Positions 1 to 8,054 of a stretch of 64,000 nucleotides of DNA are shown piece by piece. Location of the stretch: NCBI GenBank assembly GCA_030432295.1, contig JAUIHI010000009.1, positions 124,001 through 188,000 of the forward strand, written 5' to 3'. A program made the translations under genes and the position numbers. The notes under the pieces are model-generated. The model did not search any database. It had not been told where the DNA came from and saw only the letters and a list, made by a program, of their open reading frames with translations. Numbering within the stretch: position 1 is the stretch's first letter; every line of letters starts with the position of its first letter. This DNA comes from Anaerolineae bacterium. GTDB taxonomy: Bacteria > Chloroflexota > Anaerolineae > Caldilineales > Caldilineaceae.

Positions 1-417
1 CAATTGACCAGCGAACCGGCTGACTTCACGCCGAATCAGCCACCCCCCGCGGTGGCCCCGACCGAAGGCGCGGCCCGAGGCGGCTATCTGGCCGCGCTTG
101 CCCGCTGTGGCAATTGTCACACCCCGCGCACCGAAACCGGTGGCTTCAACAACGATCTTTTCCTGGCTGGCGCGCCCTATCAGGACACAGTGGCCCCCAA
201 TCTGACGCCGGATGAGGCGACCGGGTTGACCTGGACTGAGCAGGAGATTGCCGATTTCCTGGGGACGGGTATCTATTCCGATGGACTGGAAGCCCACGCC
301 GGGATGAAAGGCACAGTCGATCGGGGCCTGGGCAAGCTGACAGAAGCGGATCGGCTGGCGATTGCCGCCTTCCTGAAGACACTGTCACCGATTCAAAACG
401 CACCGGCAGCCCAATAG
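1..417 (+). CDS. c-type cytochrome domain protein, 5' end outside window
   Basis: This is the C-terminal part of a periplasmic electron-carrier cytochrome. The frame is open to the first base, so the true start lies upstream. A single haem-binding motif CGNCH is visible (about residues 35-39 of the visible part), and a later HAGMK stretch offers a Met as possible axial ligand. The spacing and the closing helix (LTEADRLAIAAFLKTL) match class I cytochrome c domains of the kind found as subunits of dehydrogenases. The partner enzyme would be upstream and cannot be identified here. The family call is firm, the specific role is not. A hairpin terminator follows about 50 bases after the stop. Confidence 0.8.
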   Translation, partial: QLTSEPADFTPNQPPPAVAPTEGAARGGYLAALARCGNCHTPRTETGGFNNDLFLAGAPYQDTVAPNLTPDEATGLTWTEQEIADFLGTGIYSDGLEAHAGMKGTVDRGLGKLTEADRLAIAAFLKTLSPIQNAPAAQ

Positions 418-465
418 GTCTGCTTGCCAGAAAGACTCTGGCAGAAAAATCATAGCGAGAAGAAA

Positions 466-491
466 GGGGGCGAATCATCCGATTCGCCCCC
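466..491 (+). terminator. hairpin terminator after the cytochrome gene
   Basis: Two perfect 11-base arms (GGGGGCGAATC and GATTCGCCCCC) face each other over a 4-base loop. Only a short TT follows, so this is a strong GC hairpin but not a textbook U-tract terminator. Confidence 0.55.
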
Positions 492-537
492 TTGACGTGG
501 TTCATCTGGGCAGTTCGGCATCTTTACAAACCGGTAC

Positions 538-605
538 GAGGAGTAGGCACGCCCACGTGCCGGTCGCAGTCGAGTCACAGCCGCACGTGGGCGTGCTCAC
601 TCCTC
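538..605. repeat. inverted repeat, about 23-base arms
   Basis: The arms are GAGGAGTAGGCACGCCCACG plus TGC and its near-perfect complement, separated by a 22-base loop. It occupies the space between the cytochrome gene and the next promoter. It has the general two-arm design of the other repeats in this window but no clear 7-nt word. The rest of the 418-776 gap holds a weak promoter candidate (TTGCGC at 699, TACACT at 723, 18-base spacer). Confidence 0.7.
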
Positions 606-776
606 TCGGTGTGCCTACCCCTATCAAATTGTAAATATCGTTCAATGGCAAAATGAATCACGCCGCCCCCTTTCTTCGTCCGGTGGGTAAAAAAGAGCTT
701 GCGCCCTTGCAGACCTTTCGAGTACACTTGACAATCATTACCGCTTCCCATTTTTGCCACCACCGGAGGAACTCCA

Positions 777-3317
777 ATGCAGCCGGTTTCGCCCCACTTC
801 ACCCCTATCGATCTGACCGACGCCTACAACTGGGACCGGGAACTGCTCCCCAGCACCCAGGAAACACCAGCCGGTCACGGGCCGCTGCGGGGCAGTCAGT
901 CCTTCAGCGGTATTCCCTTTGCACTGGCCCAGGAAGGCGCGCAGGAGAATGTACTCTGGCTCGACGCTTCGGAGGCCGCTATTCCTCTCCACGACAGCCG
1001 CGCCACTTGGCTGATCTTTCTCCACGCAGCCGAGGACAAGCCCACCAACTATCGGCGGGACTTTGCCGACAGCGATGTGGACGGCAACGAACTGGGCGAT
1101 CACGTGGCGGATTATATTCTGGAATATGCCGACGGCAGCATCCACGAGACGCCCATCCTGCGCCGTTTTGCCATCCAGCAGGGCCGCATCCGCTGGGGAG
1201 CCAGCCCCTTTCTGGCTGTTCCTGCCCTGCCCAATCTGGTCATCCCCACCGGGGCAGAGGACGCAGCCCTGGGCCGTCCGGCCCGACCCTATGGCCGGGG
1301 CGAAACCCGTGTGGCCGCGGGCCGGGACCGGATAGCCGAGAAGCTCTGGCTCTACGCCTTGCCCAACCCCCACCCGGACAAGCCCATCCGCCGGTTGATT
1401 CTGACACCGGTCCAAGAGCGGGCTGTCGTCTATGCAATCACAGCGAGCCAACTGGACGAGCATCCCCTGCGCCCCGGCCTGCGTCGCAAAGTACGGGTGA
1501 CACTGCCGCCGGACGTAAACCTCAACGCGCTGGGCGAATGTGAGGAACTGTCCATCGATCTGGGCACAGTTATCTCGGCGCGGGCCGTCCTGGAGTATGA
1601 CCACATGGCCTGGCTGAGTGGGGAAGCGGTGGACGTGCAACCCCAGCGCTCAGAGCGGGAGATCGTCGTGGAATACTCGGCCCATCCCGCAGCTCGGCTG
1701 CACATCGGCACAGAGACAGTCTACGATCTGGCCGCGCTGCCGGAAGAGGGAATCGTCGAAGTCCCGCCCGCTTATCGCCCGGTCAACCTGCGGGTGGTGG
1801 AAAAGGGCAGCGGGCGACAGGTGGCTGTGCGCATCCACTTGCACGGCAGCCACGGCGAATATCTGCCGCCCAGGGGCCGCCATCGCAAAGTCAACGCCCA
1901 CTGGTTCGAGGACAACTACGGCGAGTTCGTCAACGGGCGCAACCAGTACAGTTACATCGACGGCCACTGCGAAGTGGACCTGCCCATCGGCGAGGTCTAC
2001 GTGGAGATCACCAAAGGCTACGAGTGTACGCCCATCCGCACAAAAGTTGTCGTCGGCCCAGAGACCGCCGAACTGACCTTTGAGCTGGAGCGGGTGTTGG
2101 ATTGGCGGGAGAAGGGCTGGGTCACAGCCGACACCCACGTCCATTTTCTCAGCCCCAGCACAGCGCTGCTAGAAGGCCAGGCCGAAGACGTTCACGTCGT
2201 CAATCTGCTCGCCAGCCAGTGGGGCGAGATGTACAGCAACGTCAGCGACTTCGACGGCAGAACGACGCTGGGGGCAAAAGAGTTCGGCGGGGACGGGGAG
2301 TTTCTGGTGCGGGTGGGCACGGAAAACCGGATGCAGGTTCTGGGCCACATCTCCCTGCTCGGCTACAGCGGCCAGATGATCCACCCCCTCTGCACCGGCG
2401 GCCCGTCGGAGTCCGCGCTGGGCGACGCGCAGGAGGTGGTGATGGCCGAGTGGGCGCAGCGCTGCATCGAGCAGGGCGGGCTGGTGGTTATGCCCCACGC
2501 GCCCAATCCCCAGTTGGAGCGGGCCGCGGATATTGTGCTGGGGCTGGTCAACGCCATCGAACTGATGACCTTCAACCCCCACGACGCCCAACTCAATCCC
2601 TATGGCATCGCCGACTGGTATCGCTATCAGAATCTGGGCTATCAGGTCCCGCTGGTGGGCGGCTCGGACAAAATGGCCGCGGCGTCCCTGCTGGGCGGGG
2701 TGCGCACCTACGCCCATCTGGGCGGGCGGGAATTCTCCTATGAGAATTGGATGGCCGCGGTGCGGGCGGGCAACACTTTTGCCACCGTTGGCCCGTTGGC
2801 CGAATTGCTGGTGGAAGGGGTCGCGCCCGGTGGCCAGGTGCGGCTGCCGGCTTCCGGCGGCGACATCAGTATCACCTGGCGGGTGGAGTCCACACGGGTT
2901 CCCATCGAAGAGGTGGAAGTGATTGTGGGCGGCCTGGTGGTGGATCAGGTGAAAGTCGGTGGGAATCTGGCAGCGGAGGGGAGTATCCGAATGCCAGCCA
3001 CCAATTCTACGTGGGTGGCCCTGCGCGTGCGGGGCAGCTATAGCGGCAAGCCGGGCGAGATAGCCGCGCATACCAGTGCCGTGCAGGTACTGGTGGGGGA
3101 TCAGCCCCTTTTCAATGAGACCGATGCCGACGCGGTGCTCTCCCAAATTGAGGGGTCAATGGCCTATCTGAACGTCCTCGCGCCCCGGCCCGCCGACGCC
3201 TCCCGTCTGCGCCAGATGCGAGCCACCCTGGAAGGAGCGCACAACCGGCTCCACCAGCGGATGCACCAGCACGGGGTTTATCACAAACACACGCCGTTGC
3301 ACAAGCATCGGGAATGA
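777..3317 (+). CDS. CehA/McbA family metallohydrolase (PHP-like domain)
   Basis: This is an 846-residue predicted metal-dependent hydrolase. The N-terminal half (to about residue 440) looks like beta-rich accessory domains. The PHP-type metal-binding region begins at ADTHVHF (His454 and His456) and continues with MPHAPNP and VGGSDKM, the expected later ligands. Founding members CehA and McbA hydrolyse carbamate or amide compounds, but most relatives have unknown substrates, so the substrate here is open. The tail is His-rich (HQRMHQHGVYHKH), possibly metal-binding. The start is fixed by a GGAGGA ribosome site 6-7 bases upstream. No signal peptide is evident, so it is probably cytoplasmic. The next gene is a Gfo/Idh oxidoreductase on the same strand. 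Confidence 0.75.
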   Translation: MQPVSPHFTPIDLTDAYNWDRELLPSTQETPAGHGPLRGSQSFSGIPFALAQEGAQENVLWLDASEAAIPLHDSRATWLIFLHAAEDKPTNYRRDFADSDVDGNELGDHVADYILEYADGSIHETPILRRFAIQQGRIRWGASPFLAVPALPNLVIPTGAEDAALGRPARPYGRGETRVAAGRDRIAEKLWLYALPNPHPDKPIRRLILTPVQERAVVYAITASQLDEHPLRPGLRRKVRVTLPPDVNLNALGECEELSIDLGTVISARAVLEYDHMAWLSGEAVDVQPQRSEREIVVEYSAHPAARLHIGTETVYDLAALPEEGIVEVPPAYRPVNLRVVEKGSGRQVAVRIHLHGSHGEYLPPRGRHRKVNAHWFEDNYGEFVNGRNQYSYIDGHCEVDLPIGEVYVEITKGYECTPIRTKVVVGPETAELTFELERVLDWREKGWVTADTHVHFLSPSTALLEGQAEDVHVVNLLASQWGEMYSNVSDFDGRTTLGAKEFGGDGEFLVRVGTENRMQVLGHISLLGYSGQMIHPLCTGGPSESALGDAQEVVMAEWAQRCIEQGGLVVMPHAPNPQLERAADIVLGLVNAIELMTFNPHDAQLNPYGIADWYRYQNLGYQVPLVGGSDKMAAASLLGGVRTYAHLGGREFSYENWMAAVRAGNTFATVGPLAELLVEGVAPGGQVRLPASGGDISITWRVESTRVPIEEVEVIVGGLVVDQVKVGGNLAAEGSIRMPATNSTWVALRVRGSYSGKPGEIAAHTSAVQVLVGDQPLFNETDADAVLSQIEGSMAYLNVLAPRPADASRLRQMRATLEGAHNRLHQRMHQHGVYHKHTPLHKHRE

Positions 3318-3453
3318 CTCAGGCCGGAGATGTCACAGCAACCGCGCATTGATCCTAAAAGTGAAATGCACCCGCTCTTTTTGTGGTTTGAACAATTATC
3401 GAATTGGGTTCATACTATAGGGAATGGTATTCAGACACAAGCTGGAGCAGGTG

Positions 3454-4452
3454 ATGACCCCTATACGAATGGCCCAATACGCAACCAAACACGGACACGC
3501 CACAGGCAAACTGCTGTCGATGTTGACCAATCCCGATGTGGAGGTCGTCGGCGTCTATGAGCCGGACCCGGAACAACGCGCACGAATGCAGGCGACGGGC
3601 AGTCTGCTGCGCAATGTCCACTGGTTTGAGGACAAAGCAGAGATGTTGGATGACCCTTCGATTGTGGCGATTGCCTCCGAAGGGCTGAACAGTGAAAGCC
3701 TGGAACAGACCGCTGAGATTGTTGCCGCGGGCAAGCACGTCTGGTATGACAAACCCGCGGGCCAGGACTGGCCCCGCTGGCAGGCGGTGATGGCCGATGC
3801 CCAGGCCCAGAAATTGTATGTGCAGATGGGCTATATGCTGCGCTATCACAACGGCTTCCGGCGCATTGCCAACTGGGCAAAATCCGGTCTGCTCGGCGAC
3901 ATCTTTTCTGTGCGCGCCCACATGTCCACGTGGATCAGCGAAGCCCAGCGGGAAGTGATCAGCGAGCACAAAGCGGGGATATTCTACGATCTGGCTGGCC
4001 ATATGCTGGATCAGGTGGTCTGGCTGCTGGGGCGGCCCACCCGCACCACTGGCTTTTTCCACAACCACGCGGGGATTGTGCCCGCCTTCGCCGACAATAC
4101 GCTGGGTGTGCTGGAATACGACAAAGCCATTGCTTTTGTGGACATTGCCGCGATGGAACCCCGGCCAATGGCCCGTCGCTTTGAAGTCTACGGCAGCAAA
4201 GGCAGCGCGATTCTGCTCGAACCCTTCGAGCCGGGCCACGCCATCCGTCTCTGTCTGGAAGAGGCCGACGGCGGCTATCGCCAGGGAGAGCAGCGCATCC
4301 CCATCTCGGCCCAGAGCCGCCAGGAACTCTACGACCGGGAGTTGGAAGCCTTTGTGGCGGTTCTATCGGGCAAGCAACAGCCAGACCGCCCGACTAGCCA
4401 CGAACTGCTGGTGCAGGAGACACTGCTGCGGACGACGGGGCATATTTCCTAG
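3454..4452 (+). CDS. Gfo/Idh/MocA family oxidoreductase
   Basis: This is a 332-residue NAD(P)-dependent dehydrogenase of the glucose-fructose oxidoreductase family, acting on sugars, inositols or related polyols. The N-terminal half is Rossmann-like. The usual EKP signature appears as YDKPAG, and the C-terminal half is the alpha/beta substrate domain. I chose the ATG at 3454 because GGAG lies 6 bases before it and the fold starts directly after; an ATG at 3424 would add ten unlikely residues. A promoter-like pair (TTGAAC at 3388, CATACT at 3411, 17-base gap) lies just upstream. The substrate cannot be read from sequence. It may work with the upstream metallohydrolase. Confidence 0.82.
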   Translation: MTPIRMAQYATKHGHATGKLLSMLTNPDVEVVGVYEPDPEQRARMQATGSLLRNVHWFEDKAEMLDDPSIVAIASEGLNSESLEQTAEIVAAGKHVWYDKPAGQDWPRWQAVMADAQAQKLYVQMGYMLRYHNGFRRIANWAKSGLLGDIFSVRAHMSTWISEAQREVISEHKAGIFYDLAGHMLDQVVWLLGRPTRTTGFFHNHAGIVPAFADNTLGVLEYDKAIAFVDIAAMEPRPMARRFEVYGSKGSAILLEPFEPGHAIRLCLEEADGGYRQGEQRIPISAQSRQELYDRELEAFVAVLSGKQQPDRPTSHELLVQETLLRTTGHIS

Positions 4453-4458
4453 GGTTAT

Positions 4459-4504
4459 ACGTCGTGCGTAGTACGTAAACTGGTACACGCACTGCGCACG
4501 ACGT
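4459..4504. repeat. inverted repeat between oxidoreductase and tRNA
   Basis: The arms ACGTCGTGCGTAGTACGT and ACGCACTGCGCACGACGT pair at 16 of 18 positions around a short AAACTGGTAC core. The left arm contains approximate 7-nt units (GTCGTGC, GTAGTAC). It begins 7 bases after the stop of the oxidoreductase gene. Confidence 0.65.
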
Positions 4505-4574
4505 CAGAAACCGTCGGGTTATGTGCGTCAAGTTACGTGGCCTTTTTCGTGCAGATTTGCAGATTCCTGGCAAT

Positions 4575-4603
4575 TTGCCAGACAGCCGCTGGCGTGCTAT
4601 ACT
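4575..4603 (+). promoter_or_regulatory. sigma-70-type promoter of tRNA-Pro
   Basis: TTGCCA (4575-4580) and TATACT (4598-4603) are separated by exactly 17 bases. Transcription would start near 4610, a few bases before the mature tRNA. This is one of the clearest promoters in the window. Confidence 0.7.
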
Positions 4604-4615
4604 TGCATCCATTGT

Positions 4616-4693
<78 letters not shown>

Positions 4694-4791
4694 CGCAGGT
4701 ACAAGCAGTTTTTCGCAATATTTGCCACTTCGGTGGGGTGCCGTCGGTAGGATTTTCACTGCGACGGCATTTTTATTGCAAAAAGAGAAAG

Positions 4792-4825
4792 AGAAGTTCG
4801 ACTTCTCAGAAGAAGTCGAACTTCT
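4792..4825. repeat. AGAAGTTCGACTT hairpin, copy 1 of 4
   Basis: Perfect 15-base arms (AGAAGTTCGACTTCT and its complement) enclose a 4-base loop. Nearly the same hairpin occurs at 12673, 24535 and 37455. It lies in the gap between the tRNA and the histidine kinase. Confidence 0.75.
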
Positions 4826-4855
4826 ACAAGACGGCAACGACGCCACTTGCGATTA

Positions 4856-4884
4856 AGCCAATGGCACACGCCATTGGCTTTTTT
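4856..4884 (+). terminator. intrinsic terminator
   Basis: AGCCAATGGC and GCCATTGGCT form a perfect 10-base stem with a 4-base loop, followed directly by TTTTT. It would end transcripts from the tRNA promoter before the histidine kinase gene starts at 4908. Confidence 0.75.
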
Positions 4885-4907
4885 ATGGGAAGACGACGAA
4901 GACTTCT

Positions 4908-6470
4908 ATGGACGCCCGCATTGAACACGCCCCCCAGTTGACCGAGCGCGATGTGGCCCTGCTGCATCGGGTGGTGGAGGGGCTTCCCCTGACTGCGGAT
5001 GTGAGCCGCGCCGATGTACTCCTCTTTTGCCGGTGGGATGCCGAGCAATTGCTCGTCGGCTTTCATGCCGCGCCCCGCTCCATCTCTTCCATTTATGTCA
5101 GCGACGCCACAGGACGCATCTACGCGGATGAAGATCATCCGCTGGTTGTGCGTGCCCTGCTTTCCGACCGGGCAGGGACCCAGGCGCGCCAGGTGCTGAG
5201 CAGTGGCGCGCCTGTGATCCAGCAGGTCTACCCCATCCACAACGCAGCCAATCGGGTGATCGCCGCGCTGCTGATCGAAACCAATATGATAGAGTCGGAA
5301 CGCCAGCGCCGCCGGGACAAAAATTTCCGCCGGGCTGTAGGCTGGCTGCAGGGGATGGCTGTGCGGGGTGAGATCGAAATCCCCGAACCGGTCAGCCGTT
5401 TTGAATCTCTGGACGGCATTTACGTCGTGGATGAGCGCTCCCACATCTCCTATATGAGCGGCATAGCCACCAACCTTTTCCGCACGATTGGGCTGGCGAC
5501 AGATATGCGGGGCCAGCACGTCTCTGCCCTGGAAGGCGACGACGCCCAGTTGGTGGACAACGCAATGCAGGCCAATCGCTGCGTGGAGATGCGTCGGGAG
5601 AGCGAGGATGGCCGGGTCTGGGTGCGCACGGTGCTGCCCCTGCGTGCGCCGCCCACAAGCTGGCAACGTACTCGCCGCACAATCGACCGCCGTCTGCCCT
5701 GGCGACAGGCAGCCGCGCTGGAAACTGTGCCCCAGGTGGACGGCGCGCTGGTGATGGTTCATAACCGCACCGAGGCGGTGCAGACAGAGCGGGAACTCAA
5801 CGTCAAATCCGCGATGATCCAGGAAGTGCATCACCGGGTCAAGAACAATTTGCAGACAATTGCGGCCATTTTGCGCATCCAGGCCCGGCGCTGTGAGAGC
5901 GACGAGGCCCGCCAGCATCTGGGCGATGCAGTCAACCGCATTCTGAGTATGTCGGTGATCCACGAATATCTGAGCCAGGACGAGCAGCGCGCCATCAACA
6001 TCCGGGACCTCTGTCTGCGCATCAGCGGCCAGGCCCAGCAGGTGGCCGTCAACCCCAACCAACAGGTGCATATTGATGTGACCGGCCCCAACATCCGTCT
6101 GCCCGCGGGCCAGGCCACCGCGGCCGCGCTGGTGGTGAACGAACTGCTGCTCAATGCTATTGAGCACGGCTTGCAGGGGCGCAGCCAGGGCAATGTGCTG
6201 ATCCAACTGGAAGACCTGGGCGACCGGGTGCATCTGCTGGTGGAGGACGACGGCCTGGGCCTGCCTGCGGATTTTCAGCCCACCCAAAGCCGCAGCCTGG
6301 GCTTGCAGATTATCAACACCCTCGTCACCGACGATCTGAAGGGGCAGCTAGCCTTTGAAACTGCAAAAACCGCGACAGATGGGGAAGAATCGGAAGACGA
6401 CTGCCGGGGGACGCGGGTGATCGTCACTTTTCCTAAGCGCTCGGCCATGGCCGAGCCGTCGGTGAGTTAA
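4908..6470 (+). CDS. sensor histidine kinase, PdtaS-like (HisKA_2 type)
   Basis: This is a 520-residue soluble sensor kinase. No membrane segment is visible. The N-terminal 280 residues form a GAF/PAS-like sensory region of the H_kinase_N type. The phosphoacceptor region EVHHRVKNNLQ (His308/His309) is the HisKA_2 form, followed by the ATPase domain with N box NELLLNAIEHG (about residue 410) and G1 box EDDGLGLP (about 445). This architecture is that of PdtaS and EutW kinases, which phosphorylate ANTAR-type response regulators. Such a regulator is the next gene, 130 bases downstream, so the pairing is well supported. The ligand sensed is unknown. Confidence 0.87.
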   Translation: MDARIEHAPQLTERDVALLHRVVEGLPLTADVSRADVLLFCRWDAEQLLVGFHAAPRSISSIYVSDATGRIYADEDHPLVVRALLSDRAGTQARQVLSSGAPVIQQVYPIHNAANRVIAALLIETNMIESERQRRRDKNFRRAVGWLQGMAVRGEIEIPEPVSRFESLDGIYVVDERSHISYMSGIATNLFRTIGLATDMRGQHVSALEGDDAQLVDNAMQANRCVEMRRESEDGRVWVRTVLPLRAPPTSWQRTRRTIDRRLPWRQAAALETVPQVDGALVMVHNRTEAVQTERELNVKSAMIQEVHHRVKNNLQTIAAILRIQARRCESDEARQHLGDAVNRILSMSVIHEYLSQDEQRAINIRDLCLRISGQAQQVAVNPNQQVHIDVTGPNIRLPAGQATAAALVVNELLLNAIEHGLQGRSQGNVLIQLEDLGDRVHLLVEDDGLGLPADFQPTQSRSLGLQIINTLVTDDLKGQLAFETAKTATDGEESEDDCRGTRVIVTFPKRSAMAEPSVS

Positions 6471-6601
6471 GCCCACATACACCAACTGACACACAATTTC
6501 TATTGTCTCCCTATTGCGTGTGGTAAAATACCTCCCGGATTGGACAATAGGGACCTGCGGTGCAAGAAGGAATCTGCAGAGAATAGTTGAGGAGAGAAAC
6601 C

Positions 6602-7186
6602 GTGGAGCGTACACGAATTGTCATTGCTGACGACGAATCACTGATTCGTATGGACCTGCGGGAGATGCTTACCAACCTGGGTTATCTGGTGGTGGGCGAC
6701 GTGGGGGATGGGCGCAGCGCGGTCAATCTGGCCAAAGAACTGCGGCCTGATATTGTGATTATGGACATCAAAATGCCGGATATGGATGGCATCGAAGCGG
6801 CTCGCATCCTGACCGAAGAGCGCATCGCGCCTGTGCTGCTCTTGAGCGCCTACAGCCAGCAGGAATTGGTGACCAAAGCCAGGGAAGCAGGCGTGGCTGG
6901 CTATCTGGTCAAGCCCTTCCGGGAGAGCGACCTGACCCCGGCCATCGAAGTCGCGCTCTCCCGCTTTACCGAATTTCGCACCCTGGAACGGGAAGTGGGC
7001 GATCTGCGCGAGACCCTGGAAACCCGCAAAATTGTCGAACGGGCCAAGGGTATTCTGATGGAGAGCCAAAGCCTCAACGAGGCCGAAGCTTTCCGGCGCA
7101 TCCAGAAGATGAGTATGAACAATCGCAAGCCCATGCGCACGGTGGCCGAAGCGATTATCCTGGCCCACCAGGTCGGCGAGCATTGA
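6602..7186 (+). CDS. ANTAR domain response regulator, PdtaR-like
   Basis: This is a 194-residue two-component regulator. The receiver domain has the acidic pair at Asp10/Asp11, phosphoacceptor Asp55 (VIMDIKMPD) and the later Lys (VKPF). The C-terminal ANTAR domain (about residues 125-185, ERAKGILME ... AF.RIQ) binds RNA hairpins and acts as an antiterminator, so its targets are nascent transcripts. The GTG at 6602 is chosen because GAGGAGA ends 6 bases before it; the TTG at 6587 lies upstream of that site. A TAAAAT box at 6524 suggests its own promoter, with a poor -35. It is the cognate partner of the kinase just upstream. Confidence 0.9.
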   Translation: MERTRIVIADDESLIRMDLREMLTNLGYLVVGDVGDGRSAVNLAKELRPDIVIMDIKMPDMDGIEAARILTEERIAPVLLLSAYSQQELVTKAREAGVAGYLVKPFRESDLTPAIEVALSRFTEFRTLEREVGDLRETLETRKIVERAKGILMESQSLNEAEAFRRIQKMSMNNRKPMRTVAEAIILAHQVGEH

Positions 7187-7197
7187 TCTGGAATTAG

Positions 7198-7275
7198 GAC
7201 GCTGATTGCGCTGAAAAAGATGATTTACGCAGATTTTATCAGCGCAGATCAATTGTTTCAGCGAAATCAGCGTCC
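7198..7275. repeat. inverted repeat downstream of the response regulator
   Basis: GGACGCTGATTGCGCTGAAA is matched at the other end by TTTCAGCGAAATCAGCGTCC, with further CGCAGAT-like units between. It starts 12 bases after the regulator stop and fills most of the gap to the glycosyltransferase. Confidence 0.7.
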
Positions 7276-7313
7276 GCTTTGCGCCCCTATCCGTGACTGA
7301 GCGGGAACGCTGA

Positions 7314-8054
7314 ATGAAACTCTCTGTGATTATGCCGGTCTACAATGAGCTTGCCACCCTGGAAGAGATTGTGCGTCGGGTGCAGGCGGTGGATTTGACC
7401 GTCAACAGCGATGGCTCGAATCCGATTATCGGTGAGCCAGTTGCCCTGGAACGGGAGATCGTCATTGTGGACGACGGCTCCACCGACGGCACCCGGGAGA
7501 TTCTGGATCGTTGGCAGACCGACGCCCACCCCGACATCCGCATCATTTTCCACGTGAACAACGGCGGCAAAGGCGCGGCCCTGCGCACGGGCTTTGAAGC
7601 CGCCACCGGCGATCTGCTGGTCATCCAGGACGCGGATTTGGAGTATGACCCCAGGGATTACATCAAACTGCTGGAGCCGATTCTGGAAGGGCGCACGTCG
7701 GTTGTCTACGGCAGCCGCTTTCTGGGCGGTCCCCGCTCCGCCATGAGCCTGGCCCACACCATCGGTAACAAAGGGGTCACACTCCTGACCAATCTGCTCT
7801 ACGGCACGATTCTCAGCGACATGGAAACCTGCTACAAATGTTTCCGCCGGGATGCGATCGCGGGGATGCCTCTGCGCAGCAAGCGTTTTGAGATCGAGCC
7901 GGAACTGACTGCCAAAATCCTCAAACGGGGCCATTCTATCTTCGAAGTCCCCATCAGCTACAATGGCCGGGAATTTCACGAAGGCAAAAAGCTCACCTGG
8001 CGGGATGGCTTCAGCGCCATCGCCACGCTGATCAAATACCGCTTCGTGGACTGA
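7314..8054 (+). CDS. family 2 glycosyltransferase (polyprenyl-phosphate sugar transferase type)
   Basis: This is a 246-residue GT-A glycosyltransferase related to dolichol-phosphate-mannose synthase. It shows the nucleotide-sugar motifs DDGSTDGT and QDADLEYDP, and it has no C-terminal membrane segments. Such enzymes load a sugar onto a polyprenyl phosphate at the inner face of the membrane. The next two genes are membrane proteins of the GT39-like and YfhO types, which would use the lipid-linked sugar on the outer face. The stop overlaps the next start by one base (TGATG), indicating translational coupling. The sugar donor is not predictable. Confidence 0.85.
   Translation: MKLSVIMPVYNELATLEEIVRRVQAVDLTVNSDGSNPIIGEPVALEREIVIVDDGSTDGTREILDRWQTDAHPDIRIIFHVNNGGKGAALRTGFEAATGDLLVIQDADLEYDPRDYIKLLEPILEGRTSVVYGSRFLGGPRSAMSLAHTIGNKGVTLLTNLLYGTILSDMETCYKCFRRDAIAGMPLRSKRFEIEPELTAKILKRGHSIFEVPISYNGREFHEGKKLTWRDGFSAIATLIKYRFVD

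Noticed and set aside
2169-3146. Long antisense open frames opposite the metallohydrolase and many other genes
   Set aside because: They are by-products of GC-rich codon use; they lack ribosome sites and family motifs and lie wholly within well-supported genes.
3424-3453. Longer start for the first Gfo/Idh gene
   Set aside because: The extra ten residues are not conserved, and the ribosome site fits the ATG at 3454.
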